From Cardiocondyla obscurior (Eukaryota; Arthropoda; Insecta; Hymenoptera; Formicidae): a stretch of 64,000 nt of DNA. Where the stretch lies: positions 620,001-684,000 of the forward strand of contig NC_091877.1 of assembly GCF_019399895.1 (NCBI RefSeq), written 5' to 3'. Below, piece by piece: positions 12,401 through 23,860 of this stretch (its first letter is position 1; every line of letters starts with the position of its first letter). A model generated the notes under the pieces. The model worked only from the letters and a program-made list of their open reading frames with translations. It had not been told where the DNA came from and did no database searches. A program made the position numbers and the translations under genes.

Positions 12401-12641
12401 ATTTAGCGATGTCTTCGTCAATATCGTCTTTTTTTGCTTCAGATAATACCCAAAACTTTTTGAATCTCTCTTCACTGTCAAAATGCTCTGCTAAGTGAAC
12501 AAAGCCGGAAGGTTTGGGGCTTTTATAAGCCGGTTTTTGTATCGCGTTACTAACATTGCTGTCGCTATTCTCATCCGCGCTTAATATACTACAACATACA
12601 ATTAGGAAAACCAACGAGACACACACTATGATTCTTGCCAT
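9499..12641 (-). CDS. Calnexin: Calnexin, ER membrane lectin chaperone
   Basis: Calnexin binds monoglucosylated N-glycans and retains folding glycoproteins in the ER. Exons in transcript order: 12641-12395, 12305-12010, 11756-11097, 11011-10871, one of two transmembrane exons (10694-10569 or 10216-10097), 9875-9693 and 9549-9499. With the distal exon it is 565 aa, with the proximal one 567 aa. Visible features: an N-terminal signal peptide (VCVSLVFLIVCCSILSA); the lectin segment with KKDDIDEDIAKYDG and the disulfide-region Cys of GQECGGAYLKLL; the P-domain with four acidic motif-1 repeats (PEDWDD, PDDWDE, PEGWIE, PDDWDV) followed by motif-2 repeats (NPRYKGKW, NPNYKGKW, NPDYF); one membrane span; and an acidic cytosolic tail ending RRRKPNKE, close to the basic end of other calnexins. 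The ATG is fixed by the signal peptide. A 3' splice site at 12651/12652 suggests an untranslated first exon upstream. Confidence 0.96.
10097..10216 (-). other. Calnexin transmembrane exon B (distal, canonical type)
   Basis: A phase 0-0 exon of 120 bp (40 codons) encoding LSIWSRIAKFTEDHPWMWAV, followed by the span and a CCFTE end. The EDHPWMWAVY and FCC features match the usual calnexin juxtamembrane region, including the double Cys that is palmitoylated in vertebrate calnexin. I therefore take this as the ancestral exon. Confidence 0.85.
10569..10694 (-). other. Calnexin transmembrane exon A (proximal)
   Basis: This phase 0-0 exon of 126 bp (42 codons) has consensus acceptor CAG and donor GTACAA. 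It encodes DSLWGRTMKALN, then the span WWALYFLYCAIPVVAYIWYL, then CKRACE. It is a diverged relative of exon B: about 14 of 40 aligned residues are identical, including the core AIPV. Its post-membrane end is basic (CKRACE), unlike the usual calnexin CC-motif end. Confidence 0.8.
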
Positions 12642-13606
12642 TTCATATTCCTGAAAAAAAAAAGAAGAACAAAATCAGAATATCGTCTTTGTACAATTTG
12701 AAAGATATAGCAACATAAACTTTATTAAAAATATTAAAATAAAAAAAAAAACTTTGAGCTTGAGACGATAAAAATTACATTTATTAAAATAAAACATTTG
12801 AGAGACAAGACACGAAGTGAGATACAATAAACTTAACCTCGAACATTGCACACACACACACACACACACCTCCGCGTGACCACAGCACGAGTGTGTAACG
12901 CTGACGCGTAAATTTGCATGAATCTTTCAGTAAAGCTCGAAAGAAATACGTTATCTTACCGGTGATACGGAAGGAAGTTAACTCACCGAACCCTCAGGCG
13001 ATCGACGAGACCGGGATACGTATTATTCAATTATTTAATAACGATAATTTAATCTGTCCACGTAGGGTAGCTCTGCGACGTGTCTCGACAAGGAGCGGCG
13101 CTTCCGGAAGTTGCCGGCGAGATCACGTTAATTAAAGCGGTAGCCCTAGAGGTTCTTGCTCTCGCACCACTCAATAATCCTCACGTCCACACGCGCAACC
13201 CAGCGCAACCGACCAAAACGGCAGTGAGAATAGTGAGATATTCTTGTCACCGACACGCTGGGCCCACCAGTCACGTCGTTGCACGCATCTGCACTTCCTA
13301 CACTCCGCTGCGACCACCCGTCGTTGCTCTTATTTTACCTACGAGTTACCGAGGTCAGAATCGAACCAACCATCAAGATATTCGACGAGCATGACGCAGC
13401 GTAATAACTATTTATCATTCGTTATTAGACGCAATAAAGTTTACACAATTAGCGTTTGAATTCCAAAAAAAAAAAAAATATGTATATATTTGTTAAATAT
13501 TAATTTCTATAAATCCTTTAATTATATTGTACTTTTTCTTCTTGCCCCTGGCAAGAATATTAAAATTAAGAAATGCATATAACATGCTCAACAATTAATT
13601 AAACAT
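12642..13606. promoter_or_regulatory. Calnexin upstream region and TMEM14 3' flank
   Basis: It contains the calnexin 5'UTR acceptor (12651/12652), a (CA)n tract at about 12,847-12,868 next to a possible minus-strand donor at about 12,838, and a GC-richer block at 13,070-13,400 that probably holds the calnexin promoter. No coding exon is supported here. Confidence 0.4.
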
Positions 13607-14215
13607 TCACTCAGTCTTCAAGGGTGGAGACACATATCTGTAAACTGTTCTTATGACCATGACAGCACTGAAAATAATTACATTGTCATTAAAAAAACAT
13701 AATGAAAAAAATTTAACATAAATAATTAACATACATCATACCTTAATAAAGCAATTACTCCAGCTGGCATTATTTTTCCACTGTTATAATATCGATATCC
13801 CATTAAACCACCAAGAGTGGCACTGGTTCCTAAAAATACCCCGACATTAGTTGGATCCTGGGAAGTCTGATAAGCACCATAGCCTAGTACTGAGCCGAAA
13901 AGAAGGCCGGCAGCCAGCGAAGGAATGGAACCTTAAAAAATCAACGTGAAAATCAATGAGAAATTATTAAAAATAATCTTGTAATAATAACAAAAAAAAA
14001 CATCACAATAACGTCAAAGTACTGTTGTTAATTTTTACTAATTATTTTAGGAGGAAATAATATTGTCTCTGCGTTATCGTGACTCAGAGGTTTTACTTGA
14101 AAGCGAATAAAATGAAACTTGAAAGAACGGAACACTCACTGGACTTGACATAACCTAGGACCCCACCACCGGCCACCGCGGCGGCATACGCAAATGCAGC
14201 AATGTCAATCGGCAT
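13607..14215 (-). CDS. TMEM14C: TMEM14-family small membrane protein
   Basis: Three exons (14215-14140, 13931-13742, 13667-13607) join into 108 aa. It begins MPIDIAAFAYAAAVAGGGVL and contains the family's Gly-rich transmembrane helices with GSVLGYGAYQTSQDP and GLMGYRYYNSGKIMPAG, ending in a hydrophobic helix with VMVIRTVYRY. These match TMEM14 proteins of about 110 aa with four membrane segments. TMEM14C is a mitochondrial inner-membrane protein that in vertebrates helps protoporphyrinogen IX import for haem synthesis. The function in insects is inferred, and the TMEM14A/B/C assignment is uncertain. An acceptor (TTACAG) just before the ATG suggests a spliced 5'UTR. Confidence 0.9.
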
Positions 14216-14511
14216 TTCTGTAATAAAATAAAAAAGCAAAGAAAAAGAGAGAACAAAATCGTCTCTGTGTGCCGTGTAACGTTATTATATAATAATAAAA
14301 AAATAATATTACTCACTGATAAGACGGTGATATCGTCGATCAAATTTCGTTATTCTGTTCGTTAGTAGCTCCACAAAAATTACGGGAAGTGACAAACTTG
14401 GAATTGATATTCCTCTGCTTCACTTCTGACAATTAGCCGGACGATGTTCTGTGCAACAAATTATTAAAAGAACTTTGTAATGCATCAGCTGATGCTGATT
14501 TGTAGCACACG
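14216..14511. promoter_or_regulatory. TMEM14 5'UTR and promoter region
   Basis: A minus-strand 5'UTR exon probably lies near 14,310-14,460, inferred from the acceptor at about 14,219. Nothing else recognisable was found before the inverted-repeat element starts. Confidence 0.3.
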
Positions 14512-14770
14512 ACGAGCAAACATATGCACATTAGACACAATGCCGTGTCCGCGTGTGCCCGTAGCGCCTAGCTAATGCCTCGGACGCAGAGAGCCCAACT
14601 CGGAATCGCGGCTTCCACGCGTTCAGATACAGAGGCTCGTCCGTGTGAAGCCAGCGTTTCGGCTGCCGTCGGATAGAAGAACAGGCCAGACCTATACACT
14701 GTCTGTCCTGTTCTTTCGTGACGTTGTCGGCTAAGATATCGCAGATCCGCTTCTCGGTAACATCGCGGAG
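14512..14770. repeat. Left long inverted repeat
   Basis: This pairs with 17,436-17,691. Strong identity runs from 14,539 to about 14,725, including TACACTGTCTGTCCT and GCCAGCGTTTCGGCTGCCGT. Similarity weakens at both ends, suggesting the element is old. Confidence 0.8.
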
Positions 14771-14959
14771 TTTTAAATAATTTTAAGTAGTACGAAATCC
14801 GACATTTTCAAGATATAATATAATATAAATTTTTAATGTAAAATGCAACAAAAATTTTCCGTCCCACTTAAACAGACTGCGGACTGTCGGTTGTATATAC
14901 TTTTCATATTTTCTGCAAGTACAACCGGTGTGGTTAAAAATTTTTGATGCATTCTACAC

Positions 14960-16265
14960 ATCACTCATACCTAGTTTAAATTATTATAAAACAAGGAAAA
15001 ATTGTTCGAATAGGACTTTAAAACTACTAAAATACGCGTCGCACAATCCGGCGTAACGCGAATCTCAAGCAGCAGATGCCAATTTCCCGAATTGCGTGCA
15101 GTAGCGCACGCACTATCAGTCACGGCTAACGAAACAGAAAACGACACTCCGCGAGGGACCGACGAATACTCCGGGCTGTACAACGATCAATTAAAAAATA
15201 AATTGAAAACGCGAATTATAACCCGAGAGCGCGAAACAATATTCCGATCACGAGAAAAGCGACCTTGTTTTATAATAACTTAAACACAACACCCCGTATA
15301 ATATACAAAAACGCAAAACTGTACGCTCACACTCACACTCGCTCACATAATATTCACCGCGCACTTCATAACACTATGACTCATATTCACCGCGCATTTT
15401 ATTACAATATCACTCATACTTAGTTTAAATTATTATAAAACAAGGAAAAATTGTTCGAATAGGACTTATAAAACTACTAAAATACGCGTCGCACAATCCG
15501 GCGTAACGCGAATCTCAAGCAGCAGATGCCAATTTCCCGAATTGCGTGCAGTAGCGCACGCACTATCAGTCACGGCTAACGAAACAGAAAACGACACTCC
15601 GCGAGGGACCGACGAATACTCCGGGCTGTACAACGATCAATTAAAAAATAAATTGAAAACGCGAATTATAACCCGAGAGCGCGAAACAATATTCCGATCA
15701 CGAGAAAAGCGACCTTGTTTTATAATAACTTAAACACAACACCCCGTACAATATACAAAAACGCAAAACTGTACGCTCACACTCACACTCGCTCACATAA
15801 TATTCACCGCGCACTTCATAACACTATGACTCATATTCACCGCGCATTTTATTACAATATCACTCATACTTAGTTTAAATTATTATAAAACAAGGAAAAA
15901 TTGTTCGAATAGGACTTATAAAACTACTAAAATACGCGTCGCACAATCCGGCGTAACGCGAATCTCAAGCAGCAGATGCCAATTTCCCGAATTGCGTGCA
16001 GTAGCGCACGCACTATCAGTCACGGCTAACGAAACAGAAAACGACACTCCGCGAGGGACCGACGAATACTCCGGGCTGTACAACGATCAATTAAAAAATA
16101 AATTGAAAACGCGAATTATAAGCCGAGAGCGCGAAACAATATTCCGATCACGAGAAAAGCGACCTTGTTTTATAATAACTTAAACACAACACCCCGTATA
16201 ATATACAAAAACGCAAAACTGTACACTCACACTCACACTCGCTCACATAATATTCACCGCGCATT
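14960..16265 (+). repeat. 450-bp tandem repeat, about 2.9 copies
   Basis: Copies start at 14,960, 15,409 and 15,859 and differ by only a few single bases. Examples are ACCCGAGAG versus AGCCGAGAG in copy 3 and a one-base length change in copy 1. The last copy stops about 40 bases short. Within each unit the phrase ATTCACCGCGCA occurs twice about 40 bases apart. Each copy holds the same 63-codon open frame (starts 15,092, 15,542 and 15,992). Such near-identity points to recent duplication or gene conversion. Confidence 0.93.
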
Positions 16266-16328
16266 AGATCGCTCGCAGGATAGTCCACGACGCTTCCGTT
16301 AAATCCTCGATCTTGACAAAAGAAATAT

Positions 16329-16366
16329 GATGTATCTTGATGTATCTTGATGTATCTTGATGTATC
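16329..16366 (+). repeat. Decamer tandem repeat (GATGTATCTT)
   Basis: Three full copies plus eight bases of a fourth lie just after the 450-bp array, inside the inverted-repeat element. Confidence 0.9.
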
Positions 16367-17435
16367 GTCGATGAAACTTTTATTTAATTATTACTCCTCA
16401 AGGCGCTGACTCATCGAAGTGACCGTGAACTTAAACTTGAACTCCGGTAGAGAACAGTTATCCCCCCTTTACACATCCGTTCCCGACTACATTTAGGCGC
16501 GAAATGAGGGTAGCGCGGTCGTGATAACGGTACTTATGTTGGGGGGGGTAATTAATTGGCGCACTAGGGAAAAAACGTTCCCACCTATCAGGTGATAAGA
16601 GAAGGGTTGTAATTGGTCGGCATGGGGATGATACCGCGAGTGTCCAATAAGTGTGAAAAATTTTGTATTGCGACCCGTTTATTTTTACCGTTATGCGCAC
16701 TTTTTTGGCGCCGTTCATTCCGCTGACAACAAACTTTTTGAAAAATAGCGGATGCAAAGCGTGCGCATGGTTTGTTTTAATATTCAAAAAAGAAAATAAT
16801 TTAACCGGCTATGGACAATTTTTTCCCGCGAAGCATACTCGTAAAGGCAATTATTTAGACATTTGTCGGTATAAGAAAAAGAGAGTTCGCAGTTTTACAA
16901 TAAGTTAATCCGTAGAAAGCGAGAGTGATAACGTGCAAAAAAGCCACTCAATTATTTCGACGATTATTGTGAATAAAAATTAGACATGCCGCTTCTCATC
17001 CGCGATATCGTAAAGTCAAATAGAGCTTTAGTGACCAGCACGCGCGAGTGATTTTCAGATACGCGGTGTAAAACGAACCCCGCCAATTAAATTATATGTA
17101 GAAATTTAATCCGCTCATTAACAATAAACGATCCGATCGATAGCGTTCGTTTTAATCTAGAAACGTGAGATTGAGTTATCGCATAATAGCTACGCGCATT
17201 AAAGCGCGTTTCACCGATGCACATATCGGCAAAAATCTTAAATAAATTTATACTCGTTCGCGATCGAAATCTTTCTCTCTACGAGCCGAAATCTCTGACG
17301 GTCAGTCTAATTGCGGAGCCTCGTGGGTGCGGACGCGTCGTTAATCGCTCCGCAATTACGCGTATTTAATTATAAAATCATTACAAAATCTTTTTATTTT
17401 ACTGTTAAGTTTATATTTCTGCTCTCATCTTATAA

Positions 17436-17691
17436 CTCGGCGATGCTAGTGTGAAGCGAATCTGTGATAACTGCCGGCGACGCCGCGAAGAAGTAGGACA
17501 GACAGTGTATAGTTCTGGCCTTTTCTTCTATCCGACGGCAGCCGAAACGCTGGCTTCACACGGACGAACCTCTGTATTTGTACGCGTGGAAGCCGCGATT
17601 CCGAGTTGGGCTCTCTGCGTCCGAGGCATTAGCAGGCGCTACGGGCACACACGGACACGGCATTGCACCTAGGGTGCGTATGTTGCCCGTC
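17436..17691. repeat. Right long inverted repeat
   Basis: Reverse-complement partner of 14,512-14,770. It contains an unbroken 73-codon frame, but this reflects the GC-rich repeat and has no counterpart frame in the left arm. Confidence 0.8.
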
Positions 17692-18789
17692 TAAAACCTG
17701 CGACCACTGGTCTGTACTTTGCACTTTCGCAGCTGCACCGTGTGCCACACTGGCTGCACATCGATAACGAAATTACATGCTTATGAAGCGAATTACATCA
17801 CGCGATCGAGTTTGCGATCGTTCCTTTCCTTCCTCGCAAATATTAATTCTTTATGTTACAAAGTGAGACACAGTTATTTGTAACAACAATCAGGTAAATA
17901 AAAAAATATATCCGATTTTTACTTATTAGTAACCCATGCAAGTCAAACTCGATATAAATAATATATGATATACATATATTAATAATTAATTAAATAATAC
18001 TAACGTTAATATTGATAGATTTTCTTTTTTTTTTTTTTTGAATTACATTACAAAAGTTGAACAAAATATTCTCTTAGAATGTCAATGGATTAATTCCTCC
18101 TAAAGTACGTATATCTTACATTGAATTACTTTATAATATTTTAATTATTATTGAAAATACGAGAGGCTAACAAGACTCTATGTACAAAGATATACTTATT
18201 GCAGGCAATGATCACAATAAATATATGGCACAGGCATTCACAGAAAATATATAAAAATAGATAAAGAAAGCAATTTAATCGAATCATCTTATAATTATTT
18301 TTATAAATTTTTTATTCAGATAATCCGAGCTTGATTATATATCTATCACGTGTTTCGATTGATGAAAAAGTTCAACTGTACATATATATTAATTTCTGTA
18401 TTTAGCGCTCATAAAAACGATTAATTTCTAATATATATTCTTCATAAGAGGTATTGTGCATGCGATATATATTTTTAAAATTATAAACTAATGACTACAA
18501 TTAACGTTCAAGAGACGGTGAAAGAAACTTGGAAAGAATAATACAGCTGACGGAAGGAGGAAAAAGATCGTGGAGGGGAGAAGAATTATGCCTCGAGGTT
18601 GATACGGGTTATTGTGGCATCATACAGCATTCTGTCAACTTGCTGGATAACTTTTGCTTTTTCCACTAACAAACTGAAAAGTCATGATGACATCACTTTA
18701 GTATCCATGCATGTAAGCGTATAAATGCCACGCACTATCCCTCGATAGGTTATACTTGCTGTGAGGAACTCGTGTCGGTTGCTCGCACC
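17692..18789. other. Intergenic DNA and GCLM promoter
   Basis: AT-rich sequence with no supported gene. The last 200 bases before the GCLM start (18,590-18,789) are more complex and probably hold its promoter and 5'UTR. No antioxidant-response element was identified with confidence. Confidence 0.4.
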
Positions 18790-19986
18790 ATGCTTTCGCA
18801 CAGTTTCATCGTAAATACTGGAAATGTACTTTCGCTGAGCGAAGCGAGGCAGAAGGCGAGTCAAAATTCCACAGATGAGGTCAGTTGATAATTATTGCGT
18901 AAGGTTACATACTTTGTGGCACATTACAGTATTCAAAATTGTTTTGTTATTACGCGACGTGAATCGATTTATTGTTCTTAAGGCCGAGGTTATGTCGCAT
19001 CCTTATCAACGTTATATTGATCATTTTCAGTTAATCGAAACCCTAAAAATCATCCTGAACGATGAACAGAGTAAAGGAGACAACACCACCGTCGTATGTA
19101 CAATAATTTTATTTATTTATTTATTTTTTTTTATATTGTAGTATTTTTTTAAATAAATTTTTAAACAATTACAATTATAGATCAATGGAAAGAAGGATAC
19201 AAGTTTGCAAGATGTAGATAGAAAAGACTTGAAAATTACTGTAAAAGTATTCATCTCGTCGCCCGATGTTAATTCATTACGGGAAGCAATGGATCAAGGT
19301 AAATTCGAGTTATTGTGATAAGTTTGTCCCGAGTATTTCTAATATATTTTATATCTTATAGCGTTTGGAGCACTGTGCACAGACACAATAGAATCTTTAG
19401 TGATAGCTTACAAAAGTGCTGAGGGTTCAGATGATATGTTATCATCATTGAAAAAGATATGGTCTGTAGTAGAAGAGTATGTGAAAGCTGAAAAGTTATC
19501 CAGTGTTGGATTAAGTGACATTAATACAAATACTTTCATCGAACTATTCCAATGGGCTGATGTAAGAATAATATTATATAAATTATTTTTTTTTATGTGT
19601 TTTCATATAGATATTATTGTAACATTTATTTATTACAGGTGAAGCCAAACATTGTACAAATAAATTTAGCTACGTGTTGTGTGGTACCACCTGTATTGCA
19701 AGAATTCACCAAAGAAAATGACATTCAATTGTTGACACACAGTGATCCTTGTCGTGAGTATTTTTTAATTAAAAAAAAATTGTAAGTATAACGTTCTAAT
19801 TTTTGTATTTTTTTTCTTTTTTTTGTAGAAATTCTTCCACAAGAAGTACTAGATAACATATTTGGTTCTACCACCTATTTGCACTGGCTGATAAGATATC
19901 AAATTCATCTCAAATGCCGTGGAATTTTATCATCGAAAGGATACTTACTGCGTATTAATAAAACAAACGAAAAGCTTTCACGTTAG
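18790..19986 (+). CDS. Gclm: Glutamate-cysteine ligase regulatory (modifier) subunit
   Basis: Six exons join in frame into 263 aa: 18790-18879, 18983-19093, 19181-19298, 19362-19561, 19639-19753 and 19829-19986. The protein is recognised as GCLM from LQxGNLL-like TGNVLSLSEARQK near the start, KVFISSPDVNSLREAMDQ, and the conserved core ELFQWADVKPNIVQINLATC followed by CVVPPVLQEF and DIQLLTHSDP. It ends RGILSSKGYLLRI, like the vertebrate C-terminus. GCLM has an aldo-keto-reductase-like fold without known catalysis. It binds the catalytic subunit GCLC, lowers its Km for glutamate and relieves glutathione feedback, so it sets cytosolic glutathione supply. The length is close to the vertebrate protein (about 274 aa). 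Confidence 0.95.
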
Positions 19987-20295
19987 TAATATTACTAAAC
20001 AAAATTTATTTACTGAATTAATATATTTTGTATCGTGACATGCTTTATGTGGAAAATTTGAGACCAATTTTCTGCAATTACAAGTATTTTATAATTCTTA
20101 TTGTATATAATTGTTTAAGGCTTTTTATAGTAGCTTTTACATAGCATTGCGTTATGAGTTTCATTACTTAGATCTTATTAGTTGTTACATATATTTTATA
20201 TAAATTTATTAATATGATAGTCTCATTGTAGATGCATATTTTTCATTTTCTAGTTTCTTTTTTTCAATAGTAATTATTTTAAATTATTTAAAAGA

Positions 20296-20301
20296 AATAA
20301 A
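20296..20301 (+). terminator. Candidate poly(A) signal for GCLM
   Basis: AATAAA about 310 bases after the stop, followed by TTGCATTTTCTTG and an A-run, in keeping with a cleavage site near 20,320. Confidence 0.5.
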
Positions 20302-20399
20302 TCATTGCATTTTCTTGAAAAAAAAAAAAAATTATTATTGAAGATTATTTTTTACGTCTTTAAAAATCTCTGTATTAAAAATTTTTATCCCTAAATTAG

Positions 20400-21286
20400 A
20401 TGAAATTTTTTTTACACGTTATACCATTGTCTCATTCGATATTTATTCCTTCCACTATAGGACCATGCGACAGTTTTATCGTCCTCAAGCGGCTCGCAGC
20501 CCTTGCTAGCGGTAGCCGATCGGGAGTCCAGCGAATGGTGGTGACACCGAAGGAGAGCCTTCCTTTTGTTCATATATGCGTAAACGTGTACGTGTATGCG
20601 TGTCCCCAGCGTTGTGTCGTCGTCGTCGGTTTGGTCCGATATATGCGCTTCGTTTTTTTTTTTTTTTTTTTCTTTGCTACTACCGCCTTGTGCTGTTGCC
20701 TTCTCGGATCTTTTCCTTACCCGCCCGTTCTACTATTCCACTCTTCTCGTCCCGTTCCCCGGGCTCCTGGAACCCTCTTTTGCGTCGAGCCGCCACCGCG
20801 TGGCACACACATTGCGAAGACGACATCGAAGCGAAGCGAAGGGACGGGACCTACGGAGGACCGCAACATAAACGCCGTTTCGTTCTCCTTTCTCTCTTTT
20901 CCTCTTCCCTGATCTCAACGAACGAAATATGAAGAGAAGAGAGCTCAAGTTTCTAAAGTAAAGATAAGTCTAATGTTAATGTTGAGATATCACTTCTGAT
21001 ACTTGATAAACCACCGTTTCTATTCTTCTTTGTAATAAGTGATGAATATCTCATGTGCTCGAAAATATGTACTCGTGATATATCGCAAAATGATCGATGA
21101 GAGGGGCGTCAAAGAGAGCACCTCGTGAGTGTCTTGCGAGATTTGCTATTATCTCGTCCGCTCCCTCTCGTCCTTGTCGCGCGAGTTCTTCGCCAACGTA
21201 GGGCACCCACGTTGGTCATCCCACCCTTCTTACCCCCCGCGTTCCGCACACTCGGCGCGATTCCTTCCTTCTTTCCTTCCTTCCGT

Positions 21287-21318
<32 letters not shown>

Positions 21319-23640
21319 CTCTCATTCTTTCTCCCTTTCTCGGACATACATGGACGAGAATACATTTGTCCTTTCTCTCCCTCTTTCATTCTCGCAGCCG
21401 CTGCGGGCGCTGCGTCGGGAAGCGGAGTATGCGAGCCCCGCGATACTATGTTATGCCTGTGGATCGCGGGGCTGACATACTTTGTATGTTAATGCCACAT
21501 AATGTGGGTTTTGTTCCTCTTTTCATCGTTTATTTGCTCCCGGCTTCTCTCCTGCGATCGCTTTTGTCGCGAACGGTGTGCGAGTATCTCTCGCATAGCC
21601 GATCCTCGTCGAGGATGAGAAACATTTAAAAGTGACGATAGCAAACATAGTATCCTAACGTCACGTCGACAGACACATAAGTGCGTACCTGTACCATATG
21701 ATGTAATCGCGATCGCGTAACGGGCAAAAAACGCTCGATGTACGAGCCGGAGGAAAATGAGAACGGAAGAATCGAGCAATGAAGATCGGCAGGAGGCGGG
21801 AGAAGGGGGAAAGGTGGGGTATCGAAAAAAAAATTGATACATTGGCGGAAGGCGCGGTGAAGCTACGCATCGATAGTAAATTAGCGTGGACAAGGGCCCG
21901 CGGCGCAAGGTATAAACAAGCGGATAATTAATGAAGCCGTTGAGGTGCTCGCGGGATATGATGTACGAGTCGACGTGACGTAACATAAGTTACGCGTGGC
22001 GTCGCGGGGCTAGGGGTACGGGGAGGAGGGAGGGGGAGGAGGGTGGAAACGGCGGCGACGGCGAGTCTTGGCAGCAGCGAGCAGAACGCAAAAGAAAGCG
22101 TGCACCCTCGCTCGGCGAAGCGCCCGCGTGCGATGCAAAGACGGGATATAAATAAGCGGCTGTCGTTTGCGGAAGCAGAAAACGGGCAAAAGGACAGAAA
22201 TAAAGAAGAAGTCGAGGAAGAAAGGGAGCTAGCGACGAAGAAAGGAATAAATAAGTCGGGGAGGAGGACGCGCTCGGAGGAAAGAGAGAGAGAGAGGAGT
22301 CGGCAGCGGACTCTCAAGTCCCTTGTCGCTTTGCTCGTCCCGATCTACTACTTTCGCGGTATACGATACGTCCTTTCGTATTGGTAAGCTTTTATTTCCG
22401 CCGTCCGCAAGGGGCTGGCAGGTGTACCCGCGTCTCGTTATCTAAAGAAACGCCATTTTTATTTCTTTTTTTAATTGATTTCAGAGACGCGATCGCGTCG
22501 AGAATGCGCCGGATCATCGCCGGACATAATGTTTCACCGGGTAATTAATGAATTTAATTAAAAGAGAGGTACCTTAGATTTACATAGGCTACATAATATA
22601 TTATTTTTTATTCACAGGTATAAGTGTATACATATATATACATCGTGCGAGGTGCTTCGGGGATTTTTCGTTTCCTCTCGCGGCCGGACCAATTAATTCC
22701 CGTGAGTTTAATTGGACACTTATTTGCCGATTTTAAACGGAAGAAAGGATCTACTCTCGAGATTTCTGTCGCGGTGCCGAAAGACGAAAAGGAAGGTGAG
22801 GGCCGCGGCGAGGCTGAGCCCAGGGTACGTCCAGTGCATACTTGTGTACACGCGTGGACGGTGGCTGCGAGCAGCGAGCGGGTGCGGAATCTGCGGGACT
22901 TCGCGAAGCGGAATCGAAAGAGAAACGGAGCATACGGACGGCGAAGAAGCGCGAGCTGACTGCGGCAGGGGCGCAGCATGTTTATTGGCGCATCTCTCAG
23001 TCTTAAATCTTTATGTTGTCTCCGCGACGGGGCCCGCTCCAGCCGTCTCCCTCGGCTTCGCCTCCCGGTCCCCCGATCTCGCGGCGGGTCCTTGCCGCCG
23101 TCCGGCGTCGGAGGAGGACGGAGCATCCGAGAAGGGCCACCGCTCGTGGAAAAGGGCGAGAAGGAGCGATCTCGAACGTCGACGTGTCGGCGGAAGAAGA
23201 GGAGAAAGCGCGTAGGTAAGAGAGAGCCGCCTTGCCGGGGCGCACGGGGAAAGATATATCTTCCCAGGGAGAGTTGCGGTCGCGAAATCGAGTCAAGAGA
23301 GTCGGAACAAACCGACGACCGTAGGCGCGCATCCACCGCATTACGCACACAGGAGCCGCGATTTTAACGTGCCTCGCTCGCGTCGAGCCGGGGAGGAAAA
23401 ACGGGTCTCTCGGATCCGTTGTCGGATGCTAATAGAATTAAACGGGGATTTATTAACGTCGCGGTCGCTCCGAATACCCATATCGTTGAGTCGACACGAT
23501 TTGCGTATCTGAAAATATTGCTTTTCAAATGAATACTCGGGAAATAAAGATTCCCTTTTTACTCGGTTAAGCTCATTTCGGGTTTAATATTTTTAGAAGA
23601 AAAGAAAGGAAGATGGGTTAGAGGTTAGAGATCATTTCGC
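20400..23640. other. CpG-rich noncoding DNA after GCLM
   Basis: Base composition changes abruptly here from AT-rich to CpG-rich with long T tracts (for example about 20,649-20,671 and 21,291-21,319). Long open frames on both strands (up to 246 codons at 22,608-23,348) are Arg/Ser/Pro-rich and overlap one another in several frames, the mark of GC-rich noncoding DNA. A hairpin at 21,425-21,482 and a donor-like site at about 23,215 are the only specific signals. Confidence 0.5.
21425..21482 (+). ncRNA. Candidate microRNA-like hairpin
   Basis: The arm AGTATGCGAGCCCCGCGAT (21,426-21,444) pairs with ATCGCGGGGCTGACATACT (21,463-21,481). That gives 17 perfect Watson-Crick pairs with one 2x2 internal loop, a terminal G-U pair and an 18-base loop. 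The size and shape fit a pre-miRNA. I do not recognise either arm as a known miRNA. It could also be a chance palindrome in CpG-rich DNA. Confidence 0.35.
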
Positions 23641-23860
23641 AAAGTGCAGCGACAATCGATTGATCACGTGCCCGATCGATGGCTTGTCAACTGTTCGTTC
23701 GTCCCCGTCTCCCCCTCGCGGCAGTTAGTCACTTTTCGTCAGTCGAGAACGGTCGCGCTCGCGCTTTGCACCCGTTCAGAAAACGAGATCGCCGATATCC
23801 GACGTTGGATTCGACGCTTTGCAGCTGGTAGTGTGACATTTTCGTCCTCATCCCTTGCAG

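Larger units (their letters stand above)
14512..17691. mobile_element. 3.2 kb inverted-repeat element, probably non-autonomous transposon
   Basis: The stretch is framed by long imperfect inverted repeats: 14,512-14,770 and 17,436-17,691 align as reverse complements through about 255 bases. The best block starts AATGCCGTGTCCG on the left and is GGCATT at 17,664 on the right. Inside are a 450-bp tandem array (14,960-16,265), a decamer repeat and about 1 kb of unique sequence. No transposase, integrase or reverse transcriptase domain is visible in any frame, and I could not find a target-site duplication. The structure fits a foldback or MULE-like non-autonomous element. A local inverted duplication around a satellite array is the alternative. 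Confidence 0.6.

Noticed and set aside
13340..13400. tRNA-like T-loop (GGTTCGATTC on the minus strand)
   Set aside because: A T-arm-like hairpin can be drawn, but no D-arm, anticodon stem or acceptor stem fits around it.
17451..17672. 73-codon frame with Cys-rich start (CDNCRRRR)
   Set aside because: It lies wholly within the right inverted repeat, the frame is not kept in the left arm, and two Cys are not a zinc finger.
18790..19986. An initiation-factor subunit as identity for this gene
   Set aside because: This was an early impression from the helical look of the middle exons. The joined protein matches GCLM through WADVKPN, INLATCC and DIQLLTHSDP.
22608..23348. 246-codon open frame on the minus strand
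   Set aside because: Several long frames overlap here on both strands, as expected where CpG-rich DNA has few stop codons. There is no domain, no splice structure and no codon pattern.
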